A DNA stretch of 64,000 nt from Streptomyces cyaneus (GCF_004028635.1 NZ_RQJW01000003.1:868001-932000); one strand, 5' to 3'; counted from the first letter of the stretch, positions 42,979 through 52,033 are shown. A program made the numbers and translations. The notes: generated by a model not told the origin, from the letters alone.

Positions 42979-45018
42979 ATGCGTCACCTTCACACCCGCA
43001 CAACCCGCACAGCCCGCATAACCCGCATAACCCGCAGGAGACTGGTCGGAGCACTCGTCGCGGGGCTACTGTGCGCCTCGGCACTCGCTGCCCCCGCGGC
43101 CATCGCCGCGCCCGTCGCACCGGCCCTGGACGACGGTCTGGCCCTCACCCCGCCCATGGGCTTCAACAACTGGAACTCCACCCACTGCCGTGCCGAGTTC
43201 AACGAGTCCATGGTCAAGGGCATCGCGGACATCTTCGTCGAGAAGGGCCTCAAGGACGCCGGATACCAGTACGTCAACCTCGACGACTGCTGGGCCCTGC
43301 CCTCCAGGGACGCGAACGGAAAGCTCGTGCCCGACCCGGTGCGCTTCCCGAACGGGATCAAGGCGGTCGCGGACTACGTCCACGCCAAGGGCCTCAAGTT
43401 CGGCATCTACACCAGCGCGGGCACGAAGACCTGCAACAGCGCCGGTTTCCCGGGCTCGCTCGGCCATGAGTACAGCGACGCCCAGCAGTTCGCGGACTGG
43501 GGCGTGGACTACCTCAAGTACGACAACTGCAACAACCAGGGCGTGGACGCCAAGCTGCGCTACACGACCATGCGCGACGCGCTCAAGGCCACCGGCCGGC
43601 CCATCGTGTACAGCATCTGCGAATGGGGCGAGAACAAGCCCTGGGAATGGGCGGCCGACGTCGGCCATCTGTGGCGCACGACCGGTGACATCAGCGACAA
43701 CTGGGGCTCGATGCTGTCGATCCTGAAGCGGAACCTGCCGCTCGCGCAGTACGCCGGCCCCGGCCGCTGGAACGACCCCGACATGCTGGAAGTCGGCAAC
43801 GGCGGCATGACGGCCACCGAGTACCGCTCGCACTTCTCGATGTGGGCGATCATGGCCGCCCCGCTCCTCATCGGCTCCGACCTTCGCTCGGCTTCCGAAG
43901 AGACCTTGGACATCCTCGGCAACCGCGAGGTCATCGCGGTCGACCAGGACCCGCTGGGCAGACAGGGCACGGTGGTCTCCTCGGCGGGCGGGCGCTGGAT
44001 CGTCGCCAAGGAGATGCGGGACGGCAGCCGCGCGGTCGCCCTCTTCAACGAGTCCGGCACCGCCCAGCGCATCACCACGACCGCCGCAGCGGTCGGCCTG
44101 CCCGCCGCCGACGCGTACACCTTGCGCGACCTGTGGCAGCACCGGAGCTACAACACCGCGGGCACCATCTCCGCGACCGTCCCCGCCCACGGCACGTTCC
44201 TCGTACGCGTCTTCGCCGACTCCAAGTGGGCCGAGCACCCGCCTGCCCTCGAACTCGGCCTGGGCGGCAGCCCGTTGGTCGAGCCGGGCGGCTCGGCCGA
44301 TCTGACGTCGACGGTCACCGACCTCGGGCGTACGACGGCCAAGCGCGTGTCCGTGGCGCTGACCGGCCCCGCGGGGTGGTCCGTCAGGGCGACGTCACCG
44401 ACCAACTCGCCCGCACTGCCGACGGGCAGCTCGTTGCGCACGAAATGGGCGGTCACCGCGCCGGAGGGGACCCCCACCGGGTCGTACGACCTCACCCTCA
44501 AGGCGAGTTACCGCTCACCGACCGGCGTCCGCGTCGACAGTGCACTGCCAGTGACCGCGACCGTGGTGGCGCCGCCGCCCTCGGGGACGTCCGGGCTCGG
44601 CGGCCTTCCGTGGCTGTCGGCCACCAACGGATGGGGGCCCGTCGAGCGCGACACCAGCAACGGCGAGAGTGCCGCGGGCGACGGGCATCCGATCACCATC
44701 GGCGGCGCGACGTACGGCAAGGGACTCGGTGTCCACGCCGAGAGCACCGTCGATTACTACACCGGCGGCGCGTGCGAAACGGTCACGGCGGAGGTCGGTG
44801 TCGACGACGAGGAGGGCACGGGCGGCACCGTCGCCTTCGAGATCTGGGCCGACGGCACCAGAGCCGCCTCCACCGGCGTCCTCACCAACGCGATGCCGGC
44901 CCAGCCGCTCACGGCCGACGTGACCGGCGCCGAGGTGGTCCGGCTCGTGGTGACCGACGGCGGCGACGGCATCGACTCGGACCACGCGGACTGGGCGCAG
45001 GCGCGGGTGAGCTGCTGA
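42979..45018 (+). CDS. Secreted GH27 alpha-galactosidase with NEW3-like and NPCBM domains
   Basis: 679 residues, GGAGGA upstream of the ATG. The N-terminus has TRTTRTARITRITRRR (from 9-bp DNA repeats) and then a Sec signal (LVGALVAGLLCASALAAPAA). GH27 catalytic domain at about 48-410: LTPPMGFNNWNSTHC, YLKYDNCNN with nucleophile Asp182, WRTTGDISDNW with acid/base Asp237 and GRWNDPDMLEVGN. A NEW3-like beta domain (GGSADLTSTVTDLG) follows, then a C-terminal NPCBM carbohydrate-binding domain (GKGLGVHAESTVDYYTGGACETV). It releases alpha-galactose from plant galactosides outside the cell. Confidence 0.93.
   Translation: MRHLHTRTTRTARITRITRRRLVGALVAGLLCASALAAPAAIAAPVAPALDDGLALTPPMGFNNWNSTHCRAEFNESMVKGIADIFVEKGLKDAGYQYVNLDDCWALPSRDANGKLVPDPVRFPNGIKAVADYVHAKGLKFGIYTSAGTKTCNSAGFPGSLGHEYSDAQQFADWGVDYLKYDNCNNQGVDAKLRYTTMRDALKATGRPIVYSICEWGENKPWEWAADVGHLWRTTGDISDNWGSMLSILKRNLPLAQYAGPGRWNDPDMLEVGNGGMTATEYRSHFSMWAIMAAPLLIGSDLRSASEETLDILGNREVIAVDQDPLGRQGTVVSSAGGRWIVAKEMRDGSRAVALFNESGTAQRITTTAAAVGLPAADAYTLRDLWQHRSYNTAGTISATVPAHGTFLVRVFADSKWAEHPPALELGLGGSPLVEPGGSADLTSTVTDLGRTTAKRVSVALTGPAGWSVRATSPTNSPALPTGSSLRTKWAVTAPEGTPTGSYDLTLKASYRSPTGVRVDSALPVTATVVAPPPSGTSGLGGLPWLSATNGWGPVERDTSNGESAAGDGHPITIGGATYGKGLGVHAESTVDYYTGGACETVTAEVGVDDEEGTGGTVAFEIWADGTRAASTGVLTNAMPAQPLTADVTGAEVVRLVVTDGGDGIDSDHADWAQARVSC
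42994..43037 (+). repeat. 9-bp tandem repeats in the alpha-galactosidase signal sequence
   Basis: Five units of ACCCGCA(C/T)A (42994-43037, last unit incomplete) encode alternating Thr-Arg and Arg-Ile steps ahead of the hydrophobic core. Copy-number change would lengthen the basic n-region without shifting frame. Confidence 0.8.
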
Positions 45019-45331
45019 CCGGCAGTTCAATGGGCCGCTGTGGCGGATGAGTTGCTGCGGCGGATGAGTTGCTGAGTGCCGCAGCTGGTCAGCCGAGGTG
45101 GAGGCCGGCGTAATGACACGCGGCCCACTCGGCTCAGCTCAGCTCGACCGCCTCGACCCGCACCCGCCGCCAGCCACGAGCCACCAGCCCCTGCGGTCGC
45201 TCGGCTCCCAGCTCCCAGCCTTCAGCGGCCCACCCGATCCGATGCGCAACCTCCTGGTCGGCGGGGCCCAGCCGCCCCCACTCCCGCTCCCACTCCTACC
45301 GAGTGAACGTTCCTGCCAGACCCGCGCGCCC
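45019..45331. other. 313-bp convergent intergenic region without a gene
   Basis: It lies between the ends of the alpha-galactosidase and ROK kinase genes. A 17-bp tandem repeat with GGCGGATGAGTTGCTG at 45042-45057 and 45059-45074 follows the stop codon. I found no credible coding frame; short open frames here lack a ribosome site and third-position bias. No strong terminator hairpin was recognised. Confidence 0.5.
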
Positions 45332-46285
45332 TCACACCCCCGCCGCAGCCGCGTCCGCCTTCCCCGCGAGGGCGGCCGCGGCGGCGCCCACCAGCCCGGC
45401 GTCCGTTCCCATCTGGGCCGGCGTGATCGTCAGGCGCTGGACGAAGGACAGGGTGGCGTAGTCGTGGAGCGCCTTGCGGAGCGGTGTGAAGAGGACGTCG
45501 CCCGCCTTGCCCACTCCCCCGCCGATCACGGCGATGTCGATCTCGACCAGGGTCGCGGTGGCCGCGATCCCGGCGGCCAGGGCCTGTGCGGCGCGTTCGA
45601 AGGAGGCCACGGCGACCGGGTCACCGTCGCGCGCGGCGGCGGCCACCGCGGCGGCGGACGTGTCGCCGTCCGGGCCGGGCCGCCAGCCGTTCTCCAGTGC
45701 CCGCCGGGCGATGTTCGGGCCGCTGGCGATGCGCTCCACACAGCCCCGTGAACCGCACGGGCACGGGTCGCCGTCCAGGTCGACGCTGATGTGGCCGATG
45801 TGGCCGGCGTTACCGGTCGGGCCGGGGTGCAGTCGGCCGTTCAGCACCAGGCCGCCGCCGACGCCGGTGGAGACGACCATGCAGAGCGCGTTGTCGTGCC
45901 CCCGGGCCGCTCCCTGCCAGTGCTCGGCCGCCGTGATGGCCACGCCGTCGCCGATCAGCTCCACGGGCAGGCCGCCGGCCGCTTCCCGGACCCGCCGGAC
46001 CAGCGGAAAGTCGCGCCAGCCGGGCACGTTCACCGGACTCACCGTGCCCGCGGAGGCATCCACCGGTCCCGCGCTGCCGATACCGAGGGCCGTGGCGCGG
46101 CCCCACAGCGGCGATGCGGTGAGCTCGCCGACGACCTCCTCGACGGCCCGCATCACCGTCTCGCCGTCCTCCCGCGCCGGCGTCGCGCGCTGGGCCCGGA
46201 CCGCGATCGTGCCGTGGCCGTCCACCAGCGCTCCGGCGATCTTGGTGCCGCCGATGTCGAGCGCAGCCACGAGGTCGGTGTGCAT
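45332..46285 (-). CDS. ROK family sugar kinase (glucokinase-like)
   Basis: 317 residues from the ATG at 46285. ATP-binding LVAALDIGGTKIAGALVD, catalytic ELIGDGVAITAAEHW, STGVGGGLVLNG, and the ROK zinc motif GHISVDLDGDPCPCGSRGCVE (paired Cys). No helix-turn-helix, so it is a kinase rather than a ROK repressor. It phosphorylates glucose or a related hexose or amino sugar. Divergent from the LacI regulator at 46500, whose probable operator lies between them. Confidence 0.9.
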   Translation of the reverse strand: MHTDLVAALDIGGTKIAGALVDGHGTIAVRAQRATPAREDGETVMRAVEEVVGELTASPLWGRATALGIGSAGPVDASAGTVSPVNVPGWRDFPLVRRVREAAGGLPVELIGDGVAITAAEHWQGAARGHDNALCMVVSTGVGGGLVLNGRLHPGPTGNAGHIGHISVDLDGDPCPCGSRGCVERIASGPNIARRALENGWRPGPDGDTSAAAVAAAARDGDPVAVASFERAAQALAAGIAATATLVEIDIAVIGGGVGKAGDVLFTPLRKALHDYATLSFVQRLTITPAQMGTDAGLVGAAAAALAGKADAAAAGV

Positions 46286-46295
46286 CAGTGTCAGT

Positions 46296-46331
46296 TCTCC
46301 CCGTCAACCATTCGGATCTCCCCGTCAACCA
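46296..46331. repeat. 15-bp direct repeat TCTCCCCGTCAACCA in the ROK gene leader
   Basis: Identical copies at 46296-46310 and 46317-46331 (21-base period). On the minus strand each copy reads TGGTTGACGGGGAGA, with GGGGAGA of the proximal copy just before the ROK start and TTGACG in both. The duplication therefore repeats both a ribosome-binding-like and a -35-like element. Confidence 0.65.
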
Positions 46332-46404
46332 CGGGAAATGGGCGAGCCGGTCTCGCGGTGGGGGCGCAGGCCGGAGATTGCGGTGGACAGTGTCCCCCGG
46401 ATCT

Positions 46405-46429
46405 GACAACGTTGTCCAGGCTCTATGCT
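46405..46429 (+). promoter_or_regulatory. LacI-type operator and promoter of the LacI gene
   Basis: GACAACGTTGTC (46405-46416) is a perfect 12-base palindrome with the central CG typical of LacI-family operators. TATGCT (46424-46429) fits a -10, with TCTGAC (46402-46407) as -35 at 16 bases. The operator lies within this promoter and about 120 bases from the divergent ROK kinase. Confidence 0.7.
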
Positions 46430-46499
46430 CGACGCCACATCCTCATACAAACCCATGGACCGACGCATCCCCGTGGACGACAGGACAGGAATCCGCATC

Positions 46500-47561
46500 G
46501 TGCCCGAGACCATCCGCCGATCCGACCGCCCCGCAGACGGCCATCCCGGGTCCCGCTACGGCAACCGTCCGACCATGAAGGACGTCGCCGCGCGTGCCGG
46601 AGTCGGCCTGAAGACCGTCTCGCGTGTGGTGAACGGAGAGCCGGGGGTCACACCGGAGACGGAGCGCCGCGTCCAGGAGGCCATCGACGCCCTGGGCTTT
46701 CGCCGCAACGACAGCGCGCGGGTGCTGCGCAAGGGCCGTACCGCGAGCATCGGCCTGGTCCTGGAGGATCTCGCGGACCCTTTCTACGGCCCGCTCAGCC
46801 GTGCGGTCGAGGAGGTCGCCCGGGCGCACGGCGCGCTGCTCATCAACGGCTCCAGCGCCGAGGACCCGGACCGCGAGCAGGAGCTGGCCCTCGCGCTGTG
46901 CGCGCGGCGGGTGGACGGGCTGGTGATCATTCCCGCCGGTGACGACCACCGGTACCTGGAGCCCGAGCTCAAGGCGGGCGTCGCCACCGTGTTCGTCGAC
47001 CGCCCCGCCGGGAAGATCGACGCCGACTGCGTCCTGTCCGACAACTACGGCGGCGCCCGCGACGGTGTCGCCCACCTCATCGCCCACGGCCACCGCCGGA
47101 TCGGCTTCATCGGCGACATGCCCCGCATCCACACGGCCGCCGAGCGGCTGCGCGGCTATCGGGCCGCCATGGAGGACGCGGGCATACCGGTGGAGGACTC
47201 CTGGATGTCCCTGGGCGTCACCGACCCGGAGCGGGTGCGCCGGGCGGCCGAGGAGATGCTCACCGGCCCCTCCCCCGTCACCGCGATCTTCGCGGGCAAC
47301 AACCGGGTGACGGTCACCGTGATCCGGGTCCTCGCCGAGCAGACCCGCGCCGTCGCCCTCGTCGGCTTCGACGACATCGAACTCGCCGACCTGCTGCAGC
47401 CGGGCGTCACCGTCGTCGCGCAGGACGCGGCCGCGATCGGCCGAAACGCAGCCGAGCGGCTGTTCCGGCAGCTGGACGGCACCCTCGTCACCCCGGAACG
47501 CATCGAGCTGCCGACGCGGCTGATCACCCGCGGCTCGGGCGAGCTGCCGCCGGCGGACTGA
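46500..47561 (+). CDS. LacI family transcriptional regulator
   Basis: 353 residues from the GTG at 46500, with AGGA 9 bases upstream; the ATG at 46425 overlaps the -10 element and is excluded, and the ATG at 46455 remains possible. HTH and hinge: TMKDVAARAGVGLKTVSRVVNGEPGVTPETERRV, ALGFRRNDSARVLRKG. Sugar-binding domain: TASIGLVLEDLADPFYGPLSRAVEEVA, VDGLVIIPAGDDHRYL, RIGFIGDMPRIHTAAERLRGY, LVGFDDIELADLLQPGVTVVAQD. Likely represses itself and the divergent ROK kinase, with a sugar as inducer. Confidence 0.9.
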   Translation: MPETIRRSDRPADGHPGSRYGNRPTMKDVAARAGVGLKTVSRVVNGEPGVTPETERRVQEAIDALGFRRNDSARVLRKGRTASIGLVLEDLADPFYGPLSRAVEEVARAHGALLINGSSAEDPDREQELALALCARRVDGLVIIPAGDDHRYLEPELKAGVATVFVDRPAGKIDADCVLSDNYGGARDGVAHLIAHGHRRIGFIGDMPRIHTAAERLRGYRAAMEDAGIPVEDSWMSLGVTDPERVRRAAEEMLTGPSPVTAIFAGNNRVTVTVIRVLAEQTRAVALVGFDDIELADLLQPGVTVVAQDAAAIGRNAAERLFRQLDGTLVTPERIELPTRLITRGSGELPPAD

Positions 47562-47568
47562 GCGGCCC

Positions 47569-48363
47569 GTGGAGGACCGCACACTCGAGGCGCAGGGCCT
47601 GGCCGAGGCGCCGCGCGAGCATCCCCTGCTCTACCCGGGCGCGTGGCCCGAGGAGTCCGGCCTCCTCGACGGCAATCGGCTGCTGCCCCTCGACCACCTG
47701 GTGTACGACGACCGAGCGCCGGTTCTCGCGGTCGGTTCCAACGCCTGTCCGGGCCAGCTTCGGCACAAGATGGCCGAGTTCGGGATCACGGCTCCCATCC
47801 CGATGGTGAAGGCGCGGGTGACGGGCATCGGGGTCGGCGTCTCCGCGCATGTGAGCCACATGGGATACGTGTCCGCCTCCCCCTTCGAGGCACCGGCCGA
47901 CGTACGGGAGTTGTTCCTCACCTGGCTCGATGCCCAGCAGCTCGCGGTGATCGACGCGAGTGAGGGAGTGCCCCTGCCGAACGGCAACTACCGCCGCGCC
48001 TGGCTGGCCGCGCCCGAGGTCCGGATCCTCCTGGCGGACGGCACGGCACTCCCGGGTGCCTTCATGTACGTAAACCGCCACGGGGTGCTGCACAACGGGA
48101 ACGGCGCGCCTCGCACCCACCCGGGTCAACGGGCCCTGCTCACCGAACTTCTCGGGGCGTCGGCCCGTTTGAGAGAGCTGTTCGGTGCAACTCCCGAGGA
48201 GTTCGTCGCGCACGCACGTACCGACGCGCTGTTGTGCGCGCGAGGCACCCGGCTGTTGGCGGAGGAGAAGCTGGTGACGGCCTCCGGCCTGGAGAAGTAC
48301 GTACGGGTTCAGCAGACCGGGAGTCCGGGCACCGGCTCGTCGTTGTTGCCGCCCTCGATGTAG
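47569..48363 (+). CDS. Conserved hypothetical protein with a gamma-glutamylcyclotransferase-like motif
   Basis: 264 residues, GTG start at 47569, 7 bases after the LacI stop, so co-transcription is likely. It contains APVLAVGSNACPGQLRHKM, resembling the YGSNL/GSN motif of gamma-glutamylcyclotransferase folds, then VSAHVSHMGYVSASPFEAPADV, LTWLDAQQLAVIDASEG and GTALPGAFMYVNRHGVLHNG. The assignment is tentative. The last 55 bases overlap the convergent Ser/Thr kinase gene. Confidence 0.6.
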   Translation: MEDRTLEAQGLAEAPREHPLLYPGAWPEESGLLDGNRLLPLDHLVYDDRAPVLAVGSNACPGQLRHKMAEFGITAPIPMVKARVTGIGVGVSAHVSHMGYVSASPFEAPADVRELFLTWLDAQQLAVIDASEGVPLPNGNYRRAWLAAPEVRILLADGTALPGAFMYVNRHGVLHNGNGAPRTHPGQRALLTELLGASARLRELFGATPEEFVAHARTDALLCARGTRLLAEEKLVTASGLEKYVRVQQTGSPGTGSSLLPPSM

Positions 48364-50417
48364 ACGTCGCTGACGAAGACGCCGGTGTTGCCGCTGTCGT
48401 CGTCCGTCTTGGCCCACCAGACGTTGGTCCACTCGCCGTATGTCTCGCGGCGGCCCAGATTCTGCTGGCAGTAGAAGTAGTTGGTGCCCTGGTTGAGGGT
48501 GCCGACCTTGGTGCCGGAGGCGGTGTAGGAGTCCGCAGTCCTCCAGACCTGGCAGTTGTACTTGCCGCCGCCGATGGAGGAGCAGGACGCGGTCGGTGTG
48601 GTGCTGCCCCCGCCCGTGCTGCCGCCGCCACCCGTGGTGCCTGCGCCGCCCGTGGTCCCGCCGCCACCCGTCGTACCGCCGTCGCCGGAACCGCCGCCCG
48701 TGGTACCGCCGTTGGTGCCGCCGCCCGAGCCCTTCGTCGGGGACGAGGTAGTGGGCTGATCGGTGGGCTCGGCCTCCGTCGTGCGGCTCGGGGACTTGGA
48801 CGCGGCGGGGTTCTTCTCGTCGTCCTTGTCGGTGAGACCGGACGCGCCCGACCGATCGGCGTCGGGGCTGCCGCTCGCCGGTGCGGACGCGCCCCCGGAG
48901 GTGGCGGACGACGTGGCCTGCGCCTCGGCCTTGGTGTCGCCCTTGTTGTTCAGCAGGGCGACCGCGCCCCCGGCTGCCGCGAGGACGACGGTCACGGCGA
49001 CGGCGGCGAGCAGGGCCCGGCCCTTGCGTCGGCTCGGGGTGGCCGAGGACGTGGCCATGGGGCCGGTGGCGTCCGGACCCTGCGGCGACGCGGTGGGGCT
49101 GCCGAAGGCGTGCGGGGCGGACGGCGTCGGCGTGCTGCCGTACGGCGATGCGGCCGGCTGCCCCGGGGTGCCGTGTCCGTGTGCGGCCGAGCCGGGATGG
49201 CCGACGGCGCCGAAGCCCTGTGCCGGCGGCGCGCCTTGCCCAGGAGTCGCGGTGCCGTGCGGTCCTTGCGCACCCTGTCCGGCAGTCCCGAAGCGCGGGG
49301 CCCCCGGCAGGTCCGACGCGGGCACGCCCTGACCCGGCGTGTCCAAGCCCTGAGCGGGCGCACCCTGTCCCTGGCCCCCGTACGGCTGCCCGGCGGGCTC
49401 TGTCGTCCCCGGTGCTCCGAATCCCGGCCCGTTCGGACCTGCCGCCTCCGGTGGCCCGCCAACCAGCGGCACCGACGGAGCACTGAGTTCCGTGTCCTCC
49501 CGTGCGGGCCCGGCGTCGCCCGTCGGCCCCCGCAGCGCGGCCGTCTGTGAGTCGGTGTCGGCCGACTCCGCCACCGCCTGGAGGAGTGCCCGCGCCGCGT
49601 CGGCCTCGGGGCGGGCCTCGGGTCGTTTGTCCAGCAGCCGCTGCAGGACGGGGCCGAGCGGCCCGGCGCGGCGGGGCTCCGGCAGCGGTTCGGAGACGAT
49701 GGCGGTGAGGGTGGAGAACGTCGACGTACGGCGGAACGGCGCGGAGCCCTCGACGGCCGCGTACAGCGTGGCGCCCAGGGCCCATACGTCGGAGGAGGGG
49801 CCCGGTTCGACGCCTTGGGCGCGCTCGGGGGCCAGGTAGTCGAGGGAACCGACGAGTGCACCGGTGCGGGTGAGGTTGGTGGCCTCGCCGTCGCCCGGGT
49901 CGTCCATCGCGGCGATGCCGAAGTCGGTCAGGACCACTCGGCCGGAACGCTCGAGCAGGATGTTGCCCGGCTTCACGTCACGGTGCAGGACGCCGACCGC
50001 GTGGGCGGCTGCCAGCGCCTCCATGACCTTGGCGCCGATGCCGGCCGCCTCGCGTGGGTCGAGGGGACCGCGCTCGCGCAGCACGTCGTCCAGCGACGGG
50101 CCGTCGACCAGCTCCATGACGATCAGCGGGCGTCCGTCGACCTCGGCGACGTCGTGCACCGCCACGACGCCGGGGTGCCGCACCCGGGCCGCCGCACGGG
50201 CCTCGCGCTGCATGCGCAGCCGCAGATCCGCGAGCTCGGGGCCGCCGGCATCGGTGTAGGTGCGCAGCTCCTTGACGGCGACCTCGCGGCCGAGGACCTC
50301 GTCGAGGGCCCGCCAGACCACACCCATGCCGCCACGCCCGAGCTGCGCCACGACGCGATAGCGCCCGGCCAGCAGCCGACCGGCCTCGTCCGTCTGTCCG
50401 TACTCCCCCGAAGACAC
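48309..50417 (-). CDS. Membrane Ser/Thr protein kinase with a Cys-containing extracellular domain
   Basis: 702 residues from the GTG at 50417 (VSSGEYGQTDEAGR), with AGGAACGGGG upstream. Kinase domain at about 15-275: LGRGGMGVVWRA, VAVKEL, VGVLHRDVKPGNILL, LTDFGIAAMDD, GSLDYLAPERAQG. A long Pro/Gly/Ala linker follows, then one membrane segment at about 465-487 (ALLAAVAVTVVLAAAGGAVALL) and a Gly/Thr-rich stalk. The extracellular domain at about 607-702 has four Cys (ASCSSIG, YNCQVW, YFYCQQ, LPVC) and resembles an SH3-like fold. No PASTA repeats. Probably a sensor of envelope signals. Confidence 0.92.
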   Translation of the reverse strand: MSSGEYGQTDEAGRLLAGRYRVVAQLGRGGMGVVWRALDEVLGREVAVKELRTYTDAGGPELADLRLRMQREARAAARVRHPGVVAVHDVAEVDGRPLIVMELVDGPSLDDVLRERGPLDPREAAGIGAKVMEALAAAHAVGVLHRDVKPGNILLERSGRVVLTDFGIAAMDDPGDGEATNLTRTGALVGSLDYLAPERAQGVEPGPSSDVWALGATLYAAVEGSAPFRRTSTFSTLTAIVSEPLPEPRRAGPLGPVLQRLLDKRPEARPEADAARALLQAVAESADTDSQTAALRGPTGDAGPAREDTELSAPSVPLVGGPPEAAGPNGPGFGAPGTTEPAGQPYGGQGQGAPAQGLDTPGQGVPASDLPGAPRFGTAGQGAQGPHGTATPGQGAPPAQGFGAVGHPGSAAHGHGTPGQPAASPYGSTPTPSAPHAFGSPTASPQGPDATGPMATSSATPSRRKGRALLAAVAVTVVLAAAGGAVALLNNKGDTKAEAQATSSATSGGASAPASGSPDADRSGASGLTDKDDEKNPAASKSPSRTTEAEPTDQPTTSSPTKGSGGGTNGGTTGGGSGDGGTTGGGGTTGGAGTTGGGGSTGGGSTTPTASCSSIGGGKYNCQVWRTADSYTASGTKVGTLNQGTNYFYCQQNLGRRETYGEWTNVWWAKTDDDSGNTGVFVSDVYIEGGNNDEPVPGLPVC

Positions 50418-50521
50418 CGCTGCCCCGTTCCTGTGACACCTGTGACTGGTCAATGCGTGGCGTACAGACTACGGGGCAGGAGTGACAACGCCGACCGGTG
50501 GTTACGGCTGTGACCGGCCCG

Positions 50522-51826
50522 CTACTTGGCGGAGACCGTCAGGTCGCCGCGCCGGGGTGCCGCGAATCCCTCCAGATCGGCACGGGTCAGACCGGTCAGC
50601 CGGGCGACCTCGGCGATGTCGAGGGCGCCGCAGTCGAGTCCGCGCAGCAGATAGCCGCTGAGAGCCTTGGCGGTGGCGGGCTCGTCCATGACGTCGCCGC
50701 CGGCGCGGTTGGCGTAGCGGGCGAGACGCGCCGCCGCCTGCTCGAAGCCCTCGCGGTAGAAGGCGAAGACGGCCGCGTACCGGGTCGGGATGTGGCCGGG
50801 GTGCATGTCCCAGCCCTGGTAGTAGGCGCGGGCCAGGGCGCGGCGGGTGAGGCCGTAGTGCAGTCGCCAGGCGTCGTGGACCTTCGCGGTCGGGCCGACC
50901 GGCAGGACGTTCGTCGAGCCGTCCGAGACGCGTACGCCGGTGCCGGCCGCCGCGACCTGCATGATCGCCTTGGCGTGGTCGGCGGCCGGGTGGTCGCTGG
51001 CCTGGTAGGCGGCGGAGACGCCGAGGCAGGCGCTGTAGTCGAAGGTGCCGTAGTGCAGGCCCGTGGCGCGGCCCTCAGCGGCCTGGATCATCCGGGCGAC
51101 GGTGGCGGTGCCGTCGGTGGCGAGGATGGACTGGCTGGTCTCGATCTGGATCTCGAAGCCGATCCGGCCGGGCTCCAGACCGCGCGCCTTCTCGAACTCC
51201 TCCAGAAGCCGGACCATGGCACTGACCTGCTCGGCGTACGTCACCTTCGGCAGGGTGAGCACCAGCCCGTCGGGCAGGCCGCCGGCCTCCATCAGACCGG
51301 TGAGGAAGATGTCGAGGGTGCGGATGCCCCGGTCGCGTACGGGCGCCTCCATGCACTTCATGCGGATGCCCATGTACGGCGCCGCCGTGCCGTTCTCGTA
51401 CGCCTCGGCGATCAGCCGTGCCGCGCGGGCGGCCGCCTCGTCCTCCTCGGCCTCCGGGCGGGGGCCGTAGCCGTCCTCGAAGTCGACGCGCAGGTCCTCG
51501 ATGGGCTCGCGCTCCAGCTTGGCGCGCACGCGCGCGTGGACGGGCTCGGCGAGCTCGTCGGACAGACCGAGGACGGCGGCGAAGGACGCGGCGTCCGGGG
51601 CGTGTTCGTCGAGGGCGGCGAGTGCCCGGTCGCCCCAGGAGCGGATGGTGTCGGCGGCGAAGACGTCGCCGGGGACGTAGACGGTGTGGACGGGCTGGCG
51701 GCCGCCGGGGTCTCCGGGGTAGCGGCGCTCCAACTCGGCGTCGACCGGAGCGAGGGAGGCGCTGATCTCCTCGCTGACGGCGCCCGCGAGGCTCGTCGCC
51801 ACCTTCTCCTGCTGGCCCTGACCCAT
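50522..51826 (-). CDS. HpcH/HpaI aldolase / citrate-lyase-like protein (DUF6986 type)
   Basis: 434 residues from the ATG at 51826, with AGGAGGG upstream. Lyase-type barrel: HTVYVPGDVFAADTIRSWG, DLRVDFEDGYGPRPEAEED (metal Asp/Glu), GIRMKCMEAPVRDRGIRTLDIFL, LTLPKVTYAEQVSAM, IGFEIQIETSQSIL and GLHYGTFDYSACLGVSAAYQ. These enzymes cleave or form C-C bonds of 2-keto or CoA-linked acids using a divalent metal. The substrate is unproven; relatives sit near ureide and glyoxylate genes. A TTCCG-N5-CGGAA site is in the promoter. Confidence 0.8.
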   Translation of the reverse strand: MGQGQQEKVATSLAGAVSEEISASLAPVDAELERRYPGDPGGRQPVHTVYVPGDVFAADTIRSWGDRALAALDEHAPDAASFAAVLGLSDELAEPVHARVRAKLEREPIEDLRVDFEDGYGPRPEAEEDEAAARAARLIAEAYENGTAAPYMGIRMKCMEAPVRDRGIRTLDIFLTGLMEAGGLPDGLVLTLPKVTYAEQVSAMVRLLEEFEKARGLEPGRIGFEIQIETSQSILATDGTATVARMIQAAEGRATGLHYGTFDYSACLGVSAAYQASDHPAADHAKAIMQVAAAGTGVRVSDGSTNVLPVGPTAKVHDAWRLHYGLTRRALARAYYQGWDMHPGHIPTRYAAVFAFYREGFEQAAARLARYANRAGGDVMDEPATAKALSGYLLRGLDCGALDIAEVARLTGLTRADLEGFAAPRRGDLTVSAK

Positions 51827-51843
51827 TCCCACACCCTCCTGTT

Positions 51844-51858
51844 TTCCGCCATACGGAA
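51844..51858. promoter_or_regulatory. Inverted repeat TTCCG-CCATA-CGGAA before the lyase gene
   Basis: Perfect 5-base arms with 5-base spacer, 18-32 bases ahead of the lyase start, followed by a further inverted CCGTA half (51867-51871). The shape resembles IclR-family operators; no regulator gene is nearby, so it would be a distant regulon member. Confidence 0.45.
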
Positions 51859-52033
51859 TCAACAATCCGTAGAACGAAGTTATCCGGGGACCTTCCGACT
51901 GGTCAACACCGTGTCCACGGGGAGTCACTCCACCATCTCGTCATGTTCACGTTCATCTCAGGGCGCGGTATCACACTTCCATACGTCACGCCTCGCACGA
52001 CTCGTCCGGCAGTTCCCACCGAAGGAGCCCGAA

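Noticed and set aside
45098..45751. Plus-strand open frame starting in the 313-bp gap after the alpha-galactosidase
   Set aside because: Most of it is antisense to the ROK kinase gene, and the first part has no ribosome site or coding bias.
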